Positions 26,573 through 37,728 are shown, numbered from the stretch's first letter. The stretch: 64,000 nucleotides of DNA from JAXLRU01 sp046330935 (GCA_046330935.1 JAXLRU010000007.1:124001-188000); one strand, 5' to 3'. Notes: generated by a model from the sequence alone, not told the origin. Made by a program: numbers and translations.

Positions 26573-28666
26573 TCACCGGAGGTCGTAGACGACCCCCTCC
26601 TCGACCTCGCGCCGGGTGACGCCGAGCCCGTCCAGCGGCTTGTTCAGCGCCTGCGCCTGTGGCGTGCCCTCGACCTCGTAGCTCGGCACGATCACCGTCT
26701 TCACGCCCTTGGCCCGCAGGTAGGCGATGCTGTCGGCGTCGGGGAAGCTGGCGGTCTTCGCCTGCAGCTCCACCTGGAACTCGGGGTAGAACCCGCTGTC
26801 GCCGTTGGCCAGCGACTGCCAGCCGTCGGCACCCCAGAGCATGAAGTCGTAGTCGCCGACCTGGCTGGTGGGGAACACGAAGATCGGTGCGGGGACGGAC
26901 GCGTACGACACGGGCGGCCCGTACAGCTCCCACTGCTGCACCTTGCTGACGCCCTCGACGACGACGACCGCCGCGATCACGGAGCCCAGCAGGGACGCCA
27001 GCACCGTGGTCAGCGGGAAGCCGAACGCCGACGATCCGCCGGAGCGGCCGGCGCGGCCCGAGCCGTACGCAGCCTCGAGCCGCTCACCGTAGACGTCGGC
27101 GCGGGCCTCCTCGACCGCGGCGACGGCCGCCTCCTCCGCCCGCCACGGCGGGGCCACCGGCACCGGGGAGTCGGCGAGCACGCCCCGGGCAGGCAGCGGC
27201 GCGAACCGGTCGACCAGGGCGCTCACCAGGCCCGCCGCGAGGATGCCCATGCCGAGGGTGACCCAGATGACGAGGCGTCCCGGCGTACGCATCGAGTCCC
27301 AACCCGGCAGCAGGTTGTAGGCGATCATGAAGGTGTACTTGCCCTCCCAGAAGGGGAAGGCCGTGCCCATCGAGAGCACCCCCATCACGAAGGTGAGGGC
27401 GAGGACGCCGAGCCGGCGCCGCAGCGGCCACGCCGAGAACAGCACGGCGAGTGCCGCCAGGACCATCAGGGCCAGGCCGGGGAACACGACCATCTCGTGC
27501 TCCCAGCCGAGCGTGGCGCGCCAGTCCGTCTGCCGTGCACCCCACCAGACGTTGGTGTCCGGCGCGATCAGGTAGCCCTTCCACGGCGGGGAGAACAGGG
27601 GCAGCCAGCTCGCGTCGCGCTTGGCCTCGGGGTGGGACTCGATGACGCGCAGGTACGGGATGGTGAGGAACGCCGCGACCCCGAGGAACGCGACGGCGCC
27701 GAGGACGTCGGCGATCACGAACCGGCGGGTCAGCCACCGCCGGTAGCGGGCACGCGAGATCCACGCCAGCGCCAGCACCGCCACCGTGCCGCCCAGGACG
27801 TAGCCGAAGACGACGCCGATGCCGAACCCGAGGGTGATCTGCCACGTGGCCACCGCCCACCCGGCGATCAGGTACCCCGTGCTGCGCGTGTGCGGGCGCA
27901 GGCCGTACCGCAGGGACCAGCCGTGCCCGCGCACGAGGAACGCCAGCGCGAGGGCCATGCCCCCGGTGGACAGGATGTTCAGGTGGATGATCTGTTCCAT
28001 CCGCCACGGCGCGTACGCGAACGCCGCGCCCGCGACCAGGGCGCCCGCCGCCCGCGCGCCGAGCGCCCGGGCCAGGGCGTAGGCGCCCGCGAAGGCCAGC
28101 GCGAACGAGAGCATCGTCGCGACGTTGAGGATGCGGATGCCGCCGACCCGGTCGGTGCCCAGGAACATGCCGAGGGGGGCGTAGCCGAGCATCGTGTCGG
28201 TGAACGCCAGGTTGTTGGGCGCACCGAGGAAGGCGGGCGTGGTCCACAGGTGCAGGGGCTGGTGCCTCAGCGCGTGGGGCACCCAGGCGAGCTGCCAGGC
28301 GAAGTAGATGGGGTCGCTCGGCTCGTCGGGCACGGTCGAGCTGATCGTCTTGGCCATCGGCCAGGTCATGAGGACGGCGAGCGCCCACGACAGTGCCGTG
28401 ATCGCCAGCCCTTCCACCAGCCGCGGCCGCCAGCCCCTCGCCGTCCCGTCCGGCGCCACGACGGAAGCTGCGACCGGGGTCGGATCCGCGCCCGACCCCC
28501 CACCGTCGGGTGCGGACGGCGCGGGGGCGCCGTCCGGTTCCGCCATCGCGCCCGAGGTTGGCTGGTGCCGGTCTGCCGCCGCCTCGAGCGGCACGGCCTG
28601 GACCGGCCGGTCGTCGGCGGTGTCGGGGATCGGCGCGTCGTCGGGGCCGGTCGTCTCCGTGCTCAC
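26573..28666 (-). CDS. Large polytopic membrane protein, possible GT-C-type glycosyltransferase
   Basis: 697 residues from a GTG at 28666. The first ~85 residues are Pro/Ala/Asp-rich and cytoplasmic. Then come about 10-12 hydrophobic segments, with a first-loop Asp pair region (TVPDEPSDPIYFAWQLAWVPHAL), the LGAPNNLAFTDTMLGYAPLG motif, WRMEQIIHLNIL, and a C-terminal soluble domain (IFVFPTSQVGDYDFMLWGADGW). The topology and the early acidic loop resemble GT-C enzymes using polyprenyl-phosphate sugars, but I cannot name a family with certainty. It lies between rpsP and the amidohydrolase/ffh genes on the same strand. Confidence 0.75.
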   Translation of the reverse strand: MSTETTGPDDAPIPDTADDRPVQAVPLEAAADRHQPTSGAMAEPDGAPAPSAPDGGGSGADPTPVAASVVAPDGTARGWRPRLVEGLAITALSWALAVLMTWPMAKTISSTVPDEPSDPIYFAWQLAWVPHALRHQPLHLWTTPAFLGAPNNLAFTDTMLGYAPLGMFLGTDRVGGIRILNVATMLSFALAFAGAYALARALGARAAGALVAGAAFAYAPWRMEQIIHLNILSTGGMALALAFLVRGHGWSLRYGLRPHTRSTGYLIAGWAVATWQITLGFGIGVVFGYVLGGTVAVLALAWISRARYRRWLTRRFVIADVLGAVAFLGVAAFLTIPYLRVIESHPEAKRDASWLPLFSPPWKGYLIAPDTNVWWGARQTDWRATLGWEHEMVVFPGLALMVLAALAVLFSAWPLRRRLGVLALTFVMGVLSMGTAFPFWEGKYTFMIAYNLLPGWDSMRTPGRLVIWVTLGMGILAAGLVSALVDRFAPLPARGVLADSPVPVAPPWRAEEAAVAAVEEARADVYGERLEAAYGSGRAGRSGGSSAFGFPLTTVLASLLGSVIAAVVVVEGVSKVQQWELYGPPVSYASVPAPIFVFPTSQVGDYDFMLWGADGWQSLANGDSGFYPEFQVELQAKTASFPDADSIAYLRAKGVKTVIVPSYEVEGTPQAQALNKPLDGLGVTRREVEEGVVYDLR

Positions 28667-28774
28667 CGCGCGACCGTATCTCGCCGCACTGTGTGGGAGG
28701 TAGCTCCCCGTGCGCGCCGCGCCGTCCGGAGCACGTGGACGTGACGCAGCGTCAAGCACCGTCAGCGGTGGGTG

Positions 28775-29866
28775 TCATCCCCTCGGCCGGTGCACCCGCC
28801 CGCGCAGGACCACGGCGCGCGGATCGCGCAGCGTCCGCAGGTCCTGGCGCGGGTCGGCGGCGAGGACGACGAGGTCGGCGGGCGCCCCCTCGACGAGTCC
28901 GGGCGCGCCGAGCCACGCCCTGGCCCCCCACGTGGCGGCGTCCAGGGCTGCTGTGGGCGGCAGGCCCGCGGCGGCGAGCGCCTGCACCTCCTCGGCCACG
29001 AGGCCGTGGGCGAGCGCGCCGCCGGCGTCGGTTCCGCAGCGGATCGGTACCCCCGCCTCCCACGCCTGGACGACGACGCGCTCCCGCCGCGTCGCGAGGT
29101 CCCGCATGCGCGCGGCGTAGGCGGGGAAGCGCGCCTGCCCGGCATCGGCGAACTCTCCGAAGCGCGCGGTGTTGACCAGGGTCGGGACGATGCTCACACC
29201 TGCCGACGCGGCGGCCGTGATCGTGTCGTCGTCGAGGCCGGTGGCGTGCTCGATCCCGTCGATCCCGGCGGCGAGGAGGTCGGGGAGGCAGTCGGGGCCG
29301 AAGCAGTGCGCCGTCACCCGTGCCCCGGCCGCGTGCGCCGCCGCCACGGCCTCCACGAGGACGTCGGCAGGCCAGCAGGGAGCGAGGTCGCCCAGATCGC
29401 GGTCGATCCAGTCTCCCACCAGCGTGACCCAGCCGTCACCGCGGCGGGCCTCCTCGACGACCGCGTCGACCAGCTCGCGCGGGTCGATCTCACGGCCGTA
29501 CCCGCGCAGGTACCGCGTGGGGCGCGCGAGGTGTCGCCCGGCACGGATCAGCCGCGGCAGGTCCTCGCGGTCGTCGATCCAGCGGGTGTCCGCGGGCGAT
29601 CCGGCGTCGCGCAGGAGCAGCGCCCCGGCGTCACGCTCGGTGATCGCCTGCGCGAGCGTCGTCTCGCGGTCGACGGCGCCCTGTGGTCCGAGACCCACGT
29701 GGCAGTGGGCGTCGACGAGCCCGGGCAGGACCCAGCCGGGGAGGGTGATCGTCTCGACGCCGCGCGGCGTCCGCGGGCGTTGCCAGGTGAGGACGCCGTC
29801 CACCACCCACGCGCCTGTGCGCTCCTCCTGCGGACCGACCAGGAGGGGTCCGGGCAGGTGGAGCAC
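28775..29866 (-). CDS. Metal-dependent amidohydrolase
   Basis: 363 residues of the imidazolonepropionase/prolidase-like amidohydrolase group. A small composite beta domain is followed by the TIM barrel: metal His-x-His in LVDAHCHVGLG, His in ARVTAHCFGPDCLPDLL, His in GIDGIEHATGLDDD and the catalytic Asp in IRCGTDAGGALAHGLVAEEV. No carboxylated Lys is evident, consistent with a mononuclear form. The start (GTG 29866) is 11 bp after the ffh stop. Actinobacteria often carry such a gene beside ffh; substrate unknown. Confidence 0.88.
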   Translation of the reverse strand: MLHLPGPLLVGPQEERTGAWVVDGVLTWQRPRTPRGVETITLPGWVLPGLVDAHCHVGLGPQGAVDRETTLAQAITERDAGALLLRDAGSPADTRWIDDREDLPRLIRAGRHLARPTRYLRGYGREIDPRELVDAVVEEARRGDGWVTLVGDWIDRDLGDLAPCWPADVLVEAVAAAHAAGARVTAHCFGPDCLPDLLAAGIDGIEHATGLDDDTITAAASAGVSIVPTLVNTARFGEFADAGQARFPAYAARMRDLATRRERVVVQAWEAGVPIRCGTDAGGALAHGLVAEEVQALAAAGLPPTAALDAATWGARAWLGAPGLVEGAPADLVVLAADPRQDLRTLRDPRAVVLRGRVHRPRG

Positions 29867-29877
29867 GGCGCCCGCCG

Positions 29878-31479
29878 TCAGCGGCCGAGGAAGGCGTCGA
29901 AGCCCGGAGGCAGGTCGAGCGAGGACGGGTCGGCGGAGCCGCCCTGCACGCCGAAGGAGCTGCCCGCCGCGGGCGCTGCGGCCGTGCCGCGCTGGGCGGC
30001 CTGGCGCTCCTGCTCCGCCCGCTTGGCCGGGTTGCCCGACTTCGCCTTGCCCTTGCGTGCGGGAGCCTGGGCGCGGCCCTTGGCCTTCTTCCCGCCGCCC
30101 ATCCCGGGCAGGCCCGGCATCCCCGGCATCCCGGGGATCCCGCCGCCGTTGCGCATCTGGCGCATCAGCTTCTGGGCGTCGGTGAAGCGCTCGATGAGCG
30201 TGTTGACGTCGGAGACCTGGGTGCCCGAGCCCTTGGCGATGCGCAGCCGGCGGGAGCCGTTGAGGATGCGCGGCTGGCGTCGCTCCTGCGGCGTCATCGA
30301 GGAGATGATCGCCTCGACGCGGTCCATCTCGCGCTCGTCGAAGTTCTCGAGCTGGTCGCGCAGCTCGCCCATGCCGGGCAGCATGCCCAGCATCTTCTTG
30401 AGCGAGCCCATCTTCTTGAGCATGGCCATCTGCTGGAGGAAGTCCTCCAGCGTGAAGTCCTCGTCACCCGCGAGCTTGGCGGCCATCTGCTCGGCCTGCT
30501 TCGCGTCGAACGCGCGCTCGGCCTGCTCGATGAGCGTCATGACGTCGCCCATGTCGAGGATGCGCGAGGCCATGCGGTCGGGGTGGAAGAGCTCGAAGTC
30601 CTCGAGCTTCTCCCCCGTCGAGGCGAACAGCACCGGGCGGCCGGTCACGCCGACCACGGACAGCGCGGCACCACCGCGGGCGTCGCCGTCCAGCTTGGAC
30701 AGGACGACGCCGGTGAAGTCGACGCCCTCGGCGAACGCCTGGGCGGTCGTCACCGCGTCCTGGCCGATCATGGCGTCGACGACGAACAGCACCTCGTCGG
30801 GCGAGACCGCGGCGCGGATGTCGGCGGCCTGCTGCATGAGCTCGGCGTCGACACCGAGGCGGCCCGCCGTGTCGACGATGACGACGTCGTGCAGCTTCGT
30901 GCGGGCGTACTCGACGCCGGCGCGCGCCACGGCCACCGGGTCGGCGGGGCCGGCGCCCGGCTGCGCGAGCACCCCCGACGAGGAGGTGCCCGGATGCGGC
31001 GCGAACGATGCGACGCCGGCGCGCTCGGCGACCACCTTCAGCTGGTCGACCGCGTTGGGACGCTGCAGGTCGCACGCCACGAGCAGCGGGGCGTGACCCT
31101 GGTCGCGCAGCCACCGGCCGAGCTTTCCGGCCAGCGTGGTCTTGCCCGCGCCCTGCAGGCCCGCGAGCATGATCACGGTCGGGGGGTTCTTGGCGAAGCG
31201 CAGGCGGCGGGTCTCGCCCCCGAGGATGCCGATGAGCTCCTCATTGACGATCTTGACGACCTGCTGACCCGGGTTCAGCGCCTGAGAGACCTCCGACCCC
31301 AGGGCCCGCTCGCGCACCGCGGCCGCGAACTGCCGGACCACCGGGAGGGCGACGTCGGCGTCGAGCAGCGCGCGACGGATCTCACGGATCGTCGCGTCGA
31401 CGTCCGCCTCGGACAGGCGCCCCTTGCCCCGGAGGGACTTGAAGGTGGCGGTGAGGCGGTCCGACAGGGTCGCGAACAC
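29878..31479 (-). CDS. ffh: Signal recognition particle protein Ffh (SRP54)
   Basis: 533 residues. The N domain is followed by the GTPase G domain (GLQGAGKTTLAGKLG, VDTAGRLGVD, TKLD-type GVVLSKLDGDARGG) and the Met-rich M domain with the 4.5S-RNA-binding RILNGSRRLRIAKGSG. An insertion in the G domain (about residues 155-175, Pro/Gly/Ser-rich) and a Gly/Pro/Met-rich C-terminus exceed the E. coli length. With FtsY (downstream in this window) it targets membrane proteins. GTG at 31479 with GAGGACC upstream. Confidence 0.96.
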   Translation of the reverse strand: MFATLSDRLTATFKSLRGKGRLSEADVDATIREIRRALLDADVALPVVRQFAAAVRERALGSEVSQALNPGQQVVKIVNEELIGILGGETRRLRFAKNPPTVIMLAGLQGAGKTTLAGKLGRWLRDQGHAPLLVACDLQRPNAVDQLKVVAERAGVASFAPHPGTSSSGVLAQPGAGPADPVAVARAGVEYARTKLHDVVIVDTAGRLGVDAELMQQAADIRAAVSPDEVLFVVDAMIGQDAVTTAQAFAEGVDFTGVVLSKLDGDARGGAALSVVGVTGRPVLFASTGEKLEDFELFHPDRMASRILDMGDVMTLIEQAERAFDAKQAEQMAAKLAGDEDFTLEDFLQQMAMLKKMGSLKKMLGMLPGMGELRDQLENFDEREMDRVEAIISSMTPQERRQPRILNGSRRLRIAKGSGTQVSDVNTLIERFTDAQKLMRQMRNGGGIPGMPGMPGLPGMGGGKKAKGRAQAPARKGKAKSGNPAKRAEQERQAAQRGTAAAPAAGSSFGVQGGSADPSSLDLPPGFDAFLGR

Positions 31480-31559
31480 GGGCGGTCCTCTGCTTGGCGG
31501 GTCGTCGTCTGCCGGGTCAGCCTATCCGGCGTCCCCGGTGCCGGCCCGGCCCGCCGCCC

Positions 31560-33962
31560 TCACGCCGTGGGCAGCGTCCCGGCGTCGACGAGGGCGGAGA
31601 TGGTCTGAGCGACCCTCGGCGGGGACAGCGGCCCCCCGCCGGACTCGCTGACGTAGAGGACGTCGACCGCCTGGCCGGCGTGGGTGGCGACGTGCGCGGA
31701 GCGCAGGTCGACCCCGATCGAGGCCAGCGCGGTGCCGACGGCGTGCAGCAGGCCCGGCCGGTCGGCCGCCCGCACCTCCAGCACCGTCGACTCGGCGGAG
31801 GCGCCGGGCAGCAGCACCACCCGGGGCCGCGACGGCGCGCCCGTGGGCGCCCGGTAGCCGGCGTCGCGGCGGGCCAGGCGCTCCAGGACCGTGCGGTCGC
31901 CGTCGGCGAGACGCCGCAGGCTGGTCTCCAGGGTGGCCGAGCTGGGCAGGTCTCCGGCGTTCGCGTCGACCCACCAGGTGTCGACGGCGATCCCCCGGGA
32001 GTCCTCGACCACCGTGCGCACGAGCGCCGACTTCACCGTCAGCCGGAAGGCGGCGAGCACACCCGCGATGTCGGCGAAGAGCCCGGCGCGGTCGGCGGCG
32101 ACCACCGTGACGGCGTGCATCTCGTCCACGGTGCTGATGGCCACGCGGGGGCGGCCGTCGATCCGGACCGCCGCCACGAGGCCCGCCTCCTGCGGGCTGA
32201 TCGGGGCCGGACCGGGCGGGTCGTCGCCCTGCATCGCGCTCGTCGCGCGGGTCACGAGGTCGTCGACCAGGCGGCGTCGCCACGGCGACCACGCCACCGG
32301 GCCGGCGGCGACGGCGTCGGCCTCGGTGAGGGCCCGCAGCATCCGCAGCACGTCCTGCTTGCCCGACACCGCGGCGACGAGCGCCTCGACGGTGCGGGGG
32401 TCGTCGGGGTCGCGGCGGGTGGCGAGCTCGACGAGCGTGAGGTGCTCGCGCACCAGCCGCTCGACGATCTCGGAGTCCTCCACCGACAGCCCCATCCGCC
32501 GGACCGCCCGGAAGGCCAGGGGCGCGCCCACGCTGGAGTGGTCCAGGGCGCCCGGCAGCTTGCCGACGTCGTGCAGCAGCGCCGCGAGCAGCAGCAGGTC
32601 GGGACGGTGCACGTCGCGGACGAAGCCGGTCGCGGCGACGACCGTCTCGATGCTGTGCCGGTCGACGGTGTGGCGGTGGACGGCGTTGCGCTGGGGCCGG
32701 TTGCGGATGCCCACCCACTCGGGCAGCCAGCGGGTCACCAGCCCGGACAGGTCGAGGGACTCCCAGACGCCGACCAGGTTCGGGCCGCCCGCGAGCATCT
32801 CCACGAGCGCCTCGCGGGCCTGCGTGGGCCACGGTTCGGGCAGCGGCGGGCACTCCTGCCCGAGGTGGGCGACGGTCACCGGGGACAGCGGCAGCCCGGC
32901 CTTGACGGCGGTCGCCGCCGCCCGCAGCGGGAGGACAGGGTCCTCCTGGGGCTCGACGCCCACCCCGAGGACGACCTCGCCGTCGTGCTCCACGAGGCTG
33001 TGCCCGAGGGGGCGCAGCCGGGGACGGCGCGGGCCGGGCCGCAGCCGGCGCGAGGGCACCGCCTGGCGCGCCCGGCGGACGGTGGTGTCGAGGGCGTAGG
33101 CGATGGTGCGCGCGGCCTGGGACACCTCGGCGAGCAGCTCGTCGGCGTCGGTGAGGCCGCACGTGACGGCGACGGCGTCCTGGTCCGGCAGGAGCAGCCG
33201 GTCGACCGGCCGGCCGGTCACGGCCTGCAGGGCGTCGCGGATGTCGAGCAGCCGCAGGTGCGCCTCGTCGACGGCGCCGTGCGGGCGGTCGGTGACCCAG
33301 CTGGCGACGAGGGCGCGCAGGACGGTGACGTCGCGCAAGCCGCCGCGGGACTCCTTGAGGTCGGGTTCGAGCAGGTAGGCGGCCTCGCCGAAACGCGACG
33401 CGCGTTCGGTGAGGGATTCGAAGATCTGCGGCAGGCGGCGGCGGATGCCGGAGCGCCAGTCACCCAGGAGCGTGGCCCGGGCCCGGACGACGAGCGAGGC
33501 GTCCCCCGCGAGGGGACGCAGGTCGAGCAGCCCGACGGCGGCGGAGAGGTCGCCCGCCGCGACCTCGCGGCACTGGCTGGGCGTGCGCACCGAGTGGTCC
33601 AGTCGGAGCCCGGCGTCCCAAAGCGGGTACCAGAGCCGGTCGGCGACCTCGGCGACGTCGTCGGCGGGCAACGCCCGGCCGTCGTGCAGGAGCACCAGGT
33701 CGAGGTCCCCGGCGGGTCCGGCGTCGGCGCGGGCGATCCCCCCGACCGCCGCCAGCGCGATCCCCTCGACGGACTCGGGGAGCCCGGTGGGGGCCATCGC
33801 GGCCGTCCACGCCTGGCGCAGTGCGTCCTCGACCATGGAGGTCAACGCCCGGCGCCGGTCGGGCCCGGAGGCGCCGGACCGTACCGCCAGGGCGAGTCGC
33901 TCTCGTCTCAGGTCCCTCCCTCCGGCAGCAGTGGCTGCGGAGGGCACCCCGGAGTCGGTCAT
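31560..33962 (-). CDS. glnD: PII uridylyl/adenylyltransferase GlnD
   Basis: 800 residues: nucleotidyltransferase, HD domain and two C-terminal ACT domains. The HD phosphohydrolase motif is LLAALLHDVGKL with RHTVDRHSIETV before it. The ACT repeats begin VVAADRAGLFADIAGVL and EVRADRPGLLHAVGTAL. The nucleotidyltransferase signature, normally GGYGRGE..P.SD.D, here reads GGIARADAGPAGDLD (residues 74-88): the Asp-x-Asp pair is kept but Tyr, Gly, Glu and Ser are replaced. In streptomycetes the enzyme adenylylates GlnK Tyr51; either nucleotide is possible. It follows glnB after a hairpin. Confidence 0.93.
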   Translation of the reverse strand: MTDSGVPSAATAAGGRDLRRERLALAVRSGASGPDRRRALTSMVEDALRQAWTAAMAPTGLPESVEGIALAAVGGIARADAGPAGDLDLVLLHDGRALPADDVAEVADRLWYPLWDAGLRLDHSVRTPSQCREVAAGDLSAAVGLLDLRPLAGDASLVVRARATLLGDWRSGIRRRLPQIFESLTERASRFGEAAYLLEPDLKESRGGLRDVTVLRALVASWVTDRPHGAVDEAHLRLLDIRDALQAVTGRPVDRLLLPDQDAVAVTCGLTDADELLAEVSQAARTIAYALDTTVRRARQAVPSRRLRPGPRRPRLRPLGHSLVEHDGEVVLGVGVEPQEDPVLPLRAAATAVKAGLPLSPVTVAHLGQECPPLPEPWPTQAREALVEMLAGGPNLVGVWESLDLSGLVTRWLPEWVGIRNRPQRNAVHRHTVDRHSIETVVAATGFVRDVHRPDLLLLAALLHDVGKLPGALDHSSVGAPLAFRAVRRMGLSVEDSEIVERLVREHLTLVELATRRDPDDPRTVEALVAAVSGKQDVLRMLRALTEADAVAAGPVAWSPWRRRLVDDLVTRATSAMQGDDPPGPAPISPQEAGLVAAVRIDGRPRVAISTVDEMHAVTVVAADRAGLFADIAGVLAAFRLTVKSALVRTVVEDSRGIAVDTWWVDANAGDLPSSATLETSLRRLADGDRTVLERLARRDAGYRAPTGAPSRPRVVLLPGASAESTVLEVRAADRPGLLHAVGTALASIGVDLRSAHVATHAGQAVDVLYVSESGGGPLSPPRVAQTISALVDAGTLPTA

Positions 33963-34105
33963 TCGCTCCCGCCTCGTCCTTCCCCCGACGTCGCGAGGGA
34001 GGGTGGTCGTCGCCGGACGATCGCTCGGCCTGCCCGGGGCGACGTCCGGGGGTCGAGTGGCTGCTCGTCGAGGGGTGGTCCGGTCGGGCGGTGGGCCCGG
34101 ACAGC

Positions 34106-34141
34106 GGTCGGGCGGCGCCGTGGCTCCGGCGCCGCCCGACC
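34106..34141 (-). terminator. 14-bp stem-loop between glnB and glnD
   Basis: A perfect 14-bp stem (34106-34119 with 34128-34141) and 8-nt loop begins 32 bp past the glnB stop. It likely reduces transcription from amt-glnB into glnD. Confidence 0.65.
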
Positions 34142-34173
34142 CTGGGACCTCACCCTCGTCGAGGGCCGCGAGA

Positions 34174-35876
<1,703 letters not shown>

Positions 35877-36003
35877 CCGCACCCCTTCGAGGTCTGGTGA
35901 CCAACCCTGGCCGGTCACCGGTGAGTGGAGTTTCGACGTCGTCGACGTCGGAGCCCGCCACGGTCATCGGGGCGTTCGCTCGGCAGAAAGGTGACGGCCC
36001 GGC

Positions 36004-36063
36004 GTTTCGTCAGATCGCGCCGACAGTTACGAGCGTGTGACGTAGGAGGCCCCCATGTGAAAC
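36004..36063 (-). promoter_or_regulatory. Candidate GlnR operator upstream of amt-glnB
   Basis: Read on the amt strand, GTCAC (36041-36037), GTAAC (36030-36026), CGCGA (36019-36015) and GAAAC (36008-36004) are spaced by exactly 6 bp, matching the gTnAc-n6-GaAAc-n6 GlnR pattern at three of four half-sites. The same 11-bp register continues outwards to GTTTC/GAAAC at 36059-36063. It lies 128 bp before amt. In streptomycetes and mycobacteria GlnR activates amtB-glnK-glnD through such sites. Confidence 0.5.
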
Positions 36064-36171
36064 CTGGGTGTCCGAACGTTCTCGGTGCAGGGCCCTCACC
36101 CGACCGCCGCACACCCGCGCACCGCCCGTGACGACGTGGTCACCTCGGGTACGGGCGCGGCCGCGAAGGCC

Positions 36172-37362
36172 TCACGCGAGCAGGGCGTCGACGAACCCTT
36201 CGGGATCGAACGGGGCGAGGTCGTCGGGGCCCTCACCGAGCCCCACGAGCTTCACCGGAACGCCCAGAGACCGCTGCACCGCCACGACGATCCCGCCCTT
36301 CGCGGTGCCGTCGAGCTTGGTCAGGACGATGCCGGTGACGTCGGCCACCTCGGCGAACACCTTCGCCTGCTGCAGCCCGTTCTGGCCCGTCGTGGCGTCG
36401 AGCACGAGCAGCGTCTCCGTGACCGGCGCCTGCCGCTCGATCACGCGCTTCACCTTGCCCAGCTCGTCCATGAGCCCGACCTTGTTCTGCAGGCGCCCCG
36501 CAGTGTCGATGACCACCGTGTCGACCTCGGCCTCGATCCCCGCCTTGACCGCGTCGAAAGCCACGGCCGCAGGGTCGGCACCGTCGCGGTCGCTGCGCAC
36601 CACAGGCACGCCCACGCGCTCGCCCCACGTCTGCAACTGGTCCGCCGCGGCGGCGCGGAAGGTGTCCGCCGCCCCGAGCAGGACGTCCTTGTCCTCGGCC
36701 ACGAGCACCCGGGCGAGCTTGCCCGCCGTCGTGGTCTTGCCCGTGCCGTTGACGCCCACCATCAGGACGACGGCCGGCAGGTCGCCCACCCGCTCGACGG
36801 CGAGGCTGCGGTCGAGCGTGGGGTCCACGAGCTCCAGCAGCTCCTCGCGCAGCAGCGCGCGGACGTGGTCGACGTCCCGGGTGCCCAGCACCGACACCCG
36901 GTCCCGGAGCCGGTCGAGCAGCTGGGTGGTCGGCTCGACGCCGAGGTCGGCGACCAGCAGCGTCTCCTCGACCTCGTCCCAGGTGTCCGCGTCGACCGTG
37001 TCGCGCGCCAGCAGGGTCAGCAGGCCCTGGCCGAGCGCGCTGTTGGAGCGGGCGAGGCGGGCCCGCAACCGCACCATGCGGCCTTCGGCGGGGGCGGGCC
37101 GCTCCAGCAGCGCCACGGGCGAGGGCGCGACCTCGGAGTCGATCGAGGGCGTCCCGGGGTCACCGTCGGGGGCGCCGGCCGGCGCGATCTCCTCCTCGGT
37201 GTCCTCGGCCTCCGCCGCGCCCCGGCGCGGCAGGACGACGGGAGGCTGGGGGCCGCGCTCACGCAGCCGCCGGCGGCCCCGGGAGGCCAGCAACCCCAGG
37301 CCGCCTCCGACGGCGACCAGCAGGGCGACGGTGACGACGACGAGCAAGACCAGCGGGTCCAC
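36172..37362 (-). CDS. ftsY: Signal recognition particle receptor FtsY
   Basis: 396 residues. An N-terminal hydrophobic segment (residues 3-25) precedes an acidic A domain, then the NG GTPase: GVNGTGKTTTAGKLARVL (P-loop), DTFRAAAADQL, VIDTAGRLQNKVGLMDEL, LTKLDGTAKGG and GLGEGPDDLAPFDPEGFVDALL. It docks Ffh-ribosome complexes at the membrane. GTG at 37362. The start-proximal transmembrane segment is typical of actinobacterial FtsY. Confidence 0.96.
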   Translation of the reverse strand: MDPLVLLVVVTVALLVAVGGGLGLLASRGRRRLRERGPQPPVVLPRRGAAEAEDTEEEIAPAGAPDGDPGTPSIDSEVAPSPVALLERPAPAEGRMVRLRARLARSNSALGQGLLTLLARDTVDADTWDEVEETLLVADLGVEPTTQLLDRLRDRVSVLGTRDVDHVRALLREELLELVDPTLDRSLAVERVGDLPAVVLMVGVNGTGKTTTAGKLARVLVAEDKDVLLGAADTFRAAAADQLQTWGERVGVPVVRSDRDGADPAAVAFDAVKAGIEAEVDTVVIDTAGRLQNKVGLMDELGKVKRVIERQAPVTETLLVLDATTGQNGLQQAKVFAEVADVTGIVLTKLDGTAKGGIVVAVQRSLGVPVKLVGLGEGPDDLAPFDPEGFVDALLA

Positions 37363-37476
37363 AACCCTGCCTTCCGACGGTGAGCGGGGGCGCAGGCCTG
37401 CGCCTGCGGGTCACAGTCTGGTGCACGAACTCCCGGGCGCCGCGAACGGCGTCCGCCGCGTCGTGGACCGGGGCGA

Positions 37477-37728
37477 TCAGCGACCGGCGGGGGCCGGCGG
37501 CTCGGGGTCCGCCTGGCCGGTGGGCCCGGCGGACCGCTCCGCGGGAGGAAGGGCGGCAGCCGAGCGGGCGGCCGCACCCTCGTCGGCGGGGCGGAGGTTG
37601 ACCACCCGGGCGGCCGCGCGCACGGCAGGGTCGCTGGACTCGGCGAGCTCCTGCCAGGCCGCCGACCGCGAGCTGACGACGCCACCCCCGCCGGTGGCGC
37701 GGTAGGTGGTGCTGCGGGACCCCGTCAT
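37477..37728 (-). CDS. Small protein of unknown function
   Basis: 83 residues, MTGSRSTTYRATGGGGVVSSRSAAWQ, then a helix ELAESSDPAVRAAARVVNL and an Ala/Pro-rich tail. No recognisable domain. It is supported by an exact ATGA overlap with the preceding gene and by the smc-to-ftsY transcript direction. Could be a lineage-specific protein; the low complexity keeps confidence moderate. Confidence 0.5.
   Translation of the reverse strand: MTGSRSTTYRATGGGGVVSSRSAAWQELAESSDPAVRAAARVVNLRPADEGAAARSAAALPPAERSAGPTGQADPEPPAPAGR

Noticed and set aside
36125..36149. GTGAC-n6-GTCAC hairpin just after the ftsY stop
   Set aside because: A possible short terminator, but the stem is 5 bp with a bulge and not in register with the GlnR-like pentamers; too weak to annotate.
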